Assembly (NCBI GenBank): GCA_902984215.1
Contig: CADWAF010000124.1
Location: forward strand, 1 to 12,757
DNA: 12,757 bases
Source: Willaertia magna
Taxonomy: Eukaryota > Heterolobosea > Eutetramitea > Acrasida > Naegleriidae
Direction: 5' to 3'
Part shown: positions 8,341 through 12,757 of the stretch, one piece after another
Numbering within the stretch: the stretch's first letter is position 1
How the letters are laid out: each line of letters begins with the position of its first letter
Program-made: the position numbers and the translations under genes
The notes under the pieces: model-generated
Told to the model about the DNA's origin: nothing
Seen by the model: the letters and a program-made list of their open reading frames with translations, nothing else
Database searches by the model: none

Positions 8341-8658
8341 TTATTCAGTAAATACGTCAATATCACTAAGTGAAAATGTATTGTTTACTATTCTTTGTAA
8401 ATTATTTGTAAAATAAATTAAATCTTTAGAACTATGCTTTTCTTTAAAATAAAATATACAATGCCAAGGACCTGTTGTAACGTGATTTATACCATATTTT
8501 CTCTCCAAACGAACTGCATGAAGATCTCCAAAATCACTTCCACTATCTCTAGCAATTTCACCAATACAAATAAATTCCTTACTTGTTTGTAAAATAGTTC
8601 CTCTACTCATACCATAAACTGATTCAATCTTATCAACAAAATCAACTGGAAATGCCTC
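8341..8658 (-). CDS. C-terminal tail domain of the RGS protein, one base out of frame with it
   Basis: The frame is open from 8658 (just after TAA 8661-8659) to TAA at 8343-8341, 105 residues. It aligns with the left-edge gene from AFPVDFVDKIES onward, that is, 15 residues before the first available ATG (8610). The real coding region therefore extends into the overlap with the end of the RGS ORF. There is no good splice site at the junction, and a single-base indel near 8655-8661 would fuse the two. The options are a sequencing or assembly error, a recent frameshift mutation, or translation from the internal ATG as a shorter protein. The close match to the other copy indicates selection on this frame until recently. 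The domain family is not recognised. Confidence 0.55.
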   Translation of the reverse strand, partial: EAFPVDFVDKIESVYGMSRGTILQTSKEFICIGEIARDSGSDFGDLHAVRLERKYGINHVTTGPWHCIFYFKEKHSSKDLIYFTNNLQRIVNNTFSLSDIDVFTE

Positions 8659-9965
8659 TTAATCTTTTCTATTTTCATTTCTTTCTTAAAAGCAATAGAT
8701 TGTTTAAAACGTTGGTGTGTATCTAACATTACAATAGATATTTCACTTTCTAAATTTTTAAATAAATCTTCAGGTAACATTGACAAACTCTTTTTTTCAA
8801 ACATATCTAACCTTTCTTTAATTGGTGTCACTAAATGCTTTGAAATATTAATTGTCATTTCCCCTTCCATTGTTAAATACTTTTTATAAATATTTAATGC
8901 CTTTTCATATTTTCTATTTTCCAATTCTTCTAAATCTTGTTCGCTAACATTTGGAATTTTGCTATTGGTTTTATCTTTCTTAATTTCAACATGTATATCA
9001 GTAACTACTGTTGAAGTTGAGGTAGATGCACTACTGGAATGTTTCATTTCAATATTGTTAATTTCACTTCCAGAAGTTGTGGAATCATCAAAGAATTTCA
9101 TTTGTAATTCTACAATTTCATCACACATTGTTTTATATTCTTGTATCTCTTCTAAAAAACAATAATTTTCAACAGAATGTTCCTGTTTACAGTAATTTTT
9201 GAATAAATGTCTTAATCTATCATTATTTAAGGTATCAATTAATAATAATGCATTTGCTTTCTTCCATCTATCATTGTACATACTATCTCTATTAATTGCA
9301 AATGCAAAAATCATCACTACTGCAGGTAAGAAAGCTAAAATGGCAATTGCAATAATAATTAAGCTGACAAGTACAAGTACTTTGTTAAGATTTGTTACTT
9401 CATCTTGTCGCTTAAGGATATAATCGAGTAACATATCGATACCTTGCTTGTATTGATTTTTATAACTAAGAAAGTTTGGATTTTCATAAATATAGGCTAC
9501 AGCTTCTTTTCCTTCACCTTCTTCTATTAGTTCTTTAATATAGTCATATTCTTCATCTAAATGGTTTTCTGCATCTTTGGTTGTTGTATTAAATTCTTCA
9601 GCTTTTGCAGCAGGAAGTTTTTCTATTAATTCGTCTATTATAGTATCTTCTTCATCATCATACTTGTCTAATTTTTCTAAATAACTATGATTTCCTGAAT
9701 ACGCAGCTAATAACAAGGTATTAGTTCTTAAATCTTCATAGTTAATAATATTTCCTCTCATCACCAATACATCTACGTCCATGTTATTCGATTCAATGAA
9801 TGAGCTGACAATCAAGCAAAATAATATTACATATACCACTGTGTTTAAAAACATTCCAAGCAATGAAAGCACCTTAACAGTGGACAATTCTAGGTCTCCA
9901 AGACATGTTCTTATCTTTATAATCTTTGTGTTCTTTCTCTTTGACATACTACCAGATGATTTCAT
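8607..9965 (-). CDS. Two-pass membrane RGS-domain protein with extracellular sensor
   Basis: A basic N-terminus precedes membrane helix 1 (about 32-56), an extracellular segment of about 138 residues (57-194), membrane helix 2 (about 195-224) and a cytosolic part. Residues 244-427 fit an RGS domain: LRHLFKNYCKQEHSVENYCFLEEIQEYK (split by me into LRHLFKNYC and ENYCFLEEIQEYK) for the N-terminal helices, then IYKKYLTM and LDTHQRF, which match the usual IYxxYL and DxYxRFxxS. A Ser/Thr-rich insert of about 55 residues (292-345) splits it. RGS domains speed GTP hydrolysis by G-alpha subunits. The extracellular segment carries LRTNTLLLAAYSGN (79-92) and ENPNFLSYKNQYKQG (161-175), resembling a bacterial chemoreceptor or kinase sensor. 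The last 15 residues read out of the conserved frame of the tail; see 8341-8658. The start is the first ATG; Met7 is an alternative. Confidence 0.7.
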   Translation of the reverse strand: MKSSGSMSKRKNTKIIKIRTCLGDLELSTVKVLSLLGMFLNTVVYVILFCLIVSSFIESNNMDVDVLVMRGNIINYEDLRTNTLLLAAYSGNHSYLEKLDKYDDEEDTIIDELIEKLPAAKAEEFNTTTKDAENHLDEEYDYIKELIEEGEGKEAVAYIYENPNFLSYKNQYKQGIDMLLDYILKRQDEVTNLNKVLVLVSLIIIAIAILAFLPAVVMIFAFAINRDSMYNDRWKKANALLLIDTLNNDRLRHLFKNYCKQEHSVENYCFLEEIQEYKTMCDEIVELQMKFFDDSTTSGSEINNIEMKHSSSASTSTSTVVTDIHVEIKKDKTNSKIPNVSEQDLEELENRKYEKALNIYKKYLTMEGEMTINISKHLVTPIKERLDMFEKKSLSMLPEDLFKNLESEISIVMLDTHQRFKQSIAFKKEMKIEKIKRHFQLILLIRLNQFMV

Positions 9966-10057
9966 TTGTCAGTTTAATGTTTGGGGGATATGTGTTGGTT
10001 TTTTTAATTTAATGCAATGGTTATTTCATTTTGAGGGGGATAAATAGTAGTGAACAT

Positions 10058-10180
10058 ATGCCCCGCGATACAATTATGGCTATTGCGGGTATCTCTAAAA
10101 ATACCCTTTTACCAACAAGGTTATACATAGGTGAGCTATTGGAGCTGCAAACAGTTAGATCTTCCAAAGGAGTGCTATGA
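10058..10180 (+). other. 40-codon ORF with TAF11-like histone-fold motif, possible gene relic
   Basis: ATG at 10058 and TGA at 10178-10180. The peptide contains IMAIAGISK and, after seven extra residues, LYIGELLE. The TAF11 histone fold has VIAMSGISK directly followed by VFVGEVVE. Codons such as CCC, CGC, GCG, CTG and GAG differ from the AT-ending codons of neighbouring genes. Nothing matching TAF11 stands upstream, where the frame is closed by TAG TAG TGA. Downstream, the same frame reads SGLLPHK after two stops, faintly like the TAF11 LxPxH segment. This could be a decayed fragment, an uncharacterised small ORF or coincidence. Confidence 0.25.
10062..10106 (+). repeat. Two overlapping, mutually exclusive hairpins
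   Basis: CCCGCGATA (10062-10070) pairs with TATTGCGGG (10081-10089), nine pairs with one G-T, loop of ten. GGGTAT (10087-10092) pairs with ATACCC (10101-10106), loop of eight. The shared GGG at 10087-10089 can take part in only one of them. They overlap the short ORF at 10058-10180. Confidence 0.4.
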
Positions 10181-10189
10181 AATGACGAT

Positions 10190-10204
10190 AGATCAAGTTG
10201 ATCT
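10190..10204. repeat. 15-bp perfect palindrome
   Basis: AGATCAAGTTGATCT is symmetrical about the central G at 10197. Further AGATC copies lie just upstream and downstream (about 10157 and 10211). It could be a dimeric factor site in the RGS promoter; this is inference from symmetry only. Confidence 0.3.
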
Positions 10205-10366
10205 CAATTTAGATCAGGACTACTACCTCACAAACAATTAGTATTTGTATTAAAGTGTTGTTGTGATTTTAATCTTTCCCACTCTCCCAACCATGACCTT
10301 TCTGGGTGTTTTTCTTGGTTACTGTTTAGAATTATAAAAGTACCAAACAAGTCCTCCAAATTTTCC

Positions 10367-11260
10367 TCATTTCCCTTTGGGTTTCTTTCCAGATTCTGTA
10401 ACTTCGTCTAAAAGCTGTGGCCAGTATTTAAATAAATCTTTACCTCTTTTCTTTGACAGAGCTTTAAAAATGATATCTTTTTCAATAAATAAATCTAAAT
10501 CCACATACCACACATGAACATATCTTGTTCTGTTACTACACACGTTGTAAAAAAGATGGCAAAAAATCATTTCTCCTTTTACTCTGTCTTTACGAATAGG
10601 TCTTTCTTCAAACTCTGCTGGTTTTGCAACATTAATTAGGCAATCATACTTTTGGTCATGAACAAAGGTTTGTACAAAAGTGAAATCTCTCATTTTCATA
10701 AATTTTGCAAGATTGACTCCAAAACTTGTTTTTGAAAAAGAAATTGGTTTGTTTTTAGCCAAATCTATTTCTTCTATTGCATGTGTATGTAAATCATCCA
10801 CTAACATATTATCATGTCTAAGTCCTCTAAATAATTAATTCGAATTTAATTAGTCAATTAAAATAACTTACTCTTTATCTGAAAATGTAGCAAACACATC
10901 CCTCACATGAAACGGTAAATCCATTACTATCTTTCCTAAACGCATTCCTTTTGTATTCGAATTTCCAATAATATAATGTGTTTTACTTGTATATGTAGTG
11001 CAATGAGCTAATTGTTTTCCAACAACTTTTGTTTTCTCATAAATTACTTCCCAATCCGGAGAATCCTCAGCGACTGTCAACGCAAAATAAATATCTCTTT
11101 CAGATAAATGTGGTGTTTTAAAATCTTGTGGATTATAACGAATATCCACTTTAAATCCTTTACTTGCATCAATACTTATCGCTCTAGTAAAATCTTCTCC
11201 TTTTTTTAGTAAAAAGTTTTTTAATTGTATACTTCTCTGAAAACGTAGGAAATGATCCAT
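10367..11260 (-). CDS. START-domain (lipid-binding) protein, two exons, 282 aa
   Basis: Exons are 11260-10872 and 10826-10367, ending in TGA. The splice is phase 2 and joins ATFSDKE to GLRHDNML. The pattern follows the START (StAR-related lipid transfer) fold: MRLGKIVMDLPFHVRDVFATFSD for the helix before the curved sheet, then MRDFTFVQTF (family RDF motif), YDCLINVAKPAEF, and YVHVWYVDLDLFIEKDIIFKAL (family tYvxxxDxxGxxPxxxxN). Such proteins bind sterols, phospholipids or ceramide in a hydrophobic pocket. There is no signal peptide or membrane segment, so it is probably cytosolic. I start at ATG 11260; the frame is open further upstream (to about 11335) with protein-like sequence, so a 5' exon may be missing. 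The ligand cannot be told from sequence. Confidence 0.6.
10827..10871 (-). other. Intron of the START gene (45 nt)
   Basis: On the minus strand, donor GTAAGT at 10871 and acceptor ATTTAG ending at 10827, phase 2. Splicing joins the two ORFs into one START domain. It contains GACTAAT, a plausible branch-point sequence. Confidence 0.75.
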
Positions 11261-11859
11261 TTTCAAATCTGAATGAACACTAAACTCAATTTCATTAAAT
11301 AAATTCTTGAATAATTCAATTGTTTGTAAAATTGTTTAAAGAAAAGAATTCTCTACTTTCTTTTACTCATTTCAGGAAATATTACAATATATTTTCCAAT
11401 TTGAAAAGACATGGTCAACTTTGTTTAATTAATACTTTTTATTTTACAGTGGGTGAGTAATTGACTATGTTGTTTCTTTAATTTTTTTACAAGTATTTTG
11501 CTCGTTCTCTAAATGTAAAGACATCTGTTGATTGTAAAAAGTTACTCTAAACGGTTATATGAATGGGGATAATTATTTTAATTATAATAGTTACAATAAT
11601 TTTAAATGAACCATTCACTTCTACAATTAACTATTAAAAATATGTTGTTAATGAATATTAAAATTTAAAGCATTTAAAACTCGGAAGTAAATTAGTATTC
11701 GTTTAATTATTTAATTTACATCCTAGCCTTCCCATTGTTTGTTCAAGAAGGCTTACCCGGCATTCATCTGTCTTTCAAATTTTTTAACAATTTTAAAAAA
11801 AATAAATTTTCTTCCGATTTAAAATTTTTACTCAACAAAGGATAAGCCTTCAAAACTAT
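11261..11859. promoter_or_regulatory. 599-bp divergent intergenic region
   Basis: It separates the START gene (-) from the membrane-protein gene (+) and must hold both promoters. It is mostly A/T. A GC-richer patch lies at 11721-11770 with an inverted repeat. On the minus strand the START frame remains open to about 11335, and an ATG at about 11412 begins a 19-codon ORF, so part of this region may be 5' coding sequence of the START gene. No RNA gene is seen. Confidence 0.4.
11725..11753. repeat. Inverted repeat AGCCTTC/GAAGGCT, with a third copy near the next start
   Basis: AGCCTTC at 11725-11731 is complemented by GAAGGCT at 11747-11753 (loop of 15). AAGCCTTC recurs at 11844-11851, nine bases before the ATG of the membrane-protein gene, and complements 11747-11754 over eight bases, allowing an alternative pairing. 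Confidence 0.3.
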
Positions 11860-12757
11860 ATGACTGATCACACAACAAAGAGAAAGAGTAATAATACAGG
11901 TATTCCTCTCTTTCGTAATATTTCATTCTTTTCCATTTTCATTCAAACTATACATCTCATCTATTCCATTTATTATCTTTTCTATTTATTACCTTCTCTA
12001 TTTAAATTATTTTCTTCCTTTTCTTCTTTTAATAGTAACAATGGTGATGATACCAAAGAAAATAATTTAATAAATAATCCATTTTATTTAAATGAACAAA
12101 ATGAATTAAAGAAATATGAAATTTTATTTAAATTTATAATTTTAATAATTATTGGGATAATTAGTGGATTAATTTATGATAATTTAATTTTAGGTATTAC
12201 TCCAACTTTATTAAGATTTTCAAAACAAAAAAATGTTGAAAGAACAAATTTATTTTTAAATTTACAAAAAATAAGATTTATTTTACATATTTTTTCTTTA
12301 CCTTATTTATTTTTTGTATGTTGTATAATTATTACAATGGATTTTCATTTAAATAATTTTTATACTATGTTTTTTAGAGTTATAACTTTTATAATTAGTT
12401 CTTATTTAAGTTTTTCTGGATTAATTCATTTTAAAATAAAATTACAATCTTATTTATATTATGAATTAGATGAGAAAACTAATTTTATTTATTCTACAAT
12501 TAGTTTATTTAGAAAAGATAAGAAAGAAGTAATGAAATTTATTTTTACTCCTTTATTTGTTTGTTTTTCATCTTTAATAATTGCTTTATATGGATATTAT
12601 TTTAATAATAAAATAACTTCCTTTAAGTATATTATTTTTGGAAGTATTTGTGAAATTTTATTAGCTGGAATTCCTTTTTATAAAATACTTTCGAAGGGGA
12701 TTCATGGATTATTAATGAATTTTGGAGAAATTATTTATATGCAATGTTTTTATTGGT
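11860..12757 (+). CDS. Multi-pass membrane protein, unidentified, C-terminus beyond window
   Basis: From ATG 11860 the frame is open to the window end (299 full codons, no stop). A short basic N-terminus (DHTTKRKSNN) is followed by six likely membrane helices at about residues 21-51, 88-111, 140-162, 168-192, 227-248 and 254-278. An Asn/Glu-rich hydrophilic loop lies at 55-87, and charged loops lie at about 119-138 (FSKQKNVERT) and 195-224. The loop pattern, with basic residues before helices 3 and 5, suggests a seven-helix receptor-like or transporter-like protein, but I see no diagnostic motif. Nearly all codons end in A or T, as in the other genes. Start choice: first ATG in frame before the hydrophobic part. 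Confidence 0.7.
   Translation, partial: MTDHTTKRKSNNTGIPLFRNISFFSIFIQTIHLIYSIYYLFYLLPSLFKLFSSFSSFNSNNGDDTKENNLINNPFYLNEQNELKKYEILFKFIILIIIGIISGLIYDNLILGITPTLLRFSKQKNVERTNLFLNLQKIRFILHIFSLPYLFFVCCIIITMDFHLNNFYTMFFRVITFIISSYLSFSGLIHFKIKLQSYLYYELDEKTNFIYSTISLFRKDKKEVMKFIFTPLFVCFSSLIIALYGYYFNNKITSFKYIIFGSICEILLAGIPFYKILSKGIHGLLMNFGEIIYMQCFYW

Larger units (their letters stand above)
9966..10366. other. 401-bp spacer between RGS start and START-gene end
   Basis: It should contain the promoter of the RGS gene (read leftward) and the 3' UTR of the START gene. 10030-10240 is clearly richer in G and C than its surroundings and holds hairpins, a palindrome and a short ORF that are listed separately. 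I see no tRNA, snRNA or snoRNA signature that I can defend. Confidence 0.4.

Noticed and set aside
8640..8670. Programmed -1 ribosomal frameshift at the RGS-tail junction
   Set aside because: No X-XXY-YYZ heptamer and no downstream stem. A simple indel is more likely.
8656..8732. A 77-nt intron (GTAATG to AAGAG) joining the RGS ORF to its tail
   Set aside because: The phase would fit, but it removes the conserved last RGS helix (MLDTHQRF), and its donor and purine-rich 3' end are unlike the other introns.
10098..10118. CCCUUUUAC as U5 snRNA loop I
   Set aside because: It differs from the conserved GCCUUUUAC, and there is no supporting stem or Sm site. It lies within the hairpin and ORF patch.
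11696..11845. Open frame (ILAFPLFVQEGLPG...) upstream of the membrane-protein gene
   Set aside because: It has no ATG, no splice context and no link in frame to the downstream gene; probably chance.

Overview
The window comes from a very AT-rich nuclear genome of a unicellular eukaryote. Genes are packed on both strands, intergenic spacers are short, and introns are tiny (36 to 66 bases), all with a GTAAGT donor. TAA, TAG and TGA all act as stops, so the standard code is used. Two-pass membrane RGS proteins with a bacterial-looking sensor, single-domain START proteins and membrane acid phosphatases together suggest a heterolobosean amoeboflagellate (Naegleria or Willaertia type). That assignment is inference from gene content and was not checked by any search.

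Layout. 1-320 (+): 3' end of a gene whose C-terminal domain is a paralogue of the tail of the RGS gene at 8341-9965. 506-811 (-): small basic ORF. 885-2006 (-): protein with an ISG20/REXO4-like exonuclease fold that has lost key acidic residues. 2007-2254: short divergent promoter with an E2F-like site. 2255-6821 (+): six-exon gene, 1436 codons after splicing, read as the replication-timing and telomere factor Rif1. 6886-8235 (-): membrane-anchored histidine acid phosphatase, tail to tail with Rif1. 8341-9965 (-): RGS protein with an extracellular sensor and a C-terminal tail that is one base out of frame. 9966-10366: non-coding, but with a locally GC-richer 40-codon ORF that recalls a TAF11 histone fold. 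10367-11260 (-): two-exon START-domain protein. 11261-11859: divergent intergenic region. 11860 to the window end (+): partial multi-pass membrane protein.

How the parts fit. The genes are functionally mixed, as expected of ordinary eukaryotic gene order; this is not an operon. The strongest points are the spliced Rif1 model with a PP1-docking motif next to a CDK site, the fusion of a bacterial-type sensor to a eukaryotic RGS domain with a frameshifted tail, two inverted paralogous tails of an unrecognised domain bracketing about 8 kb, the apparently inactive exonuclease, and runs of 8-9 A directly before the ATG in four genes.
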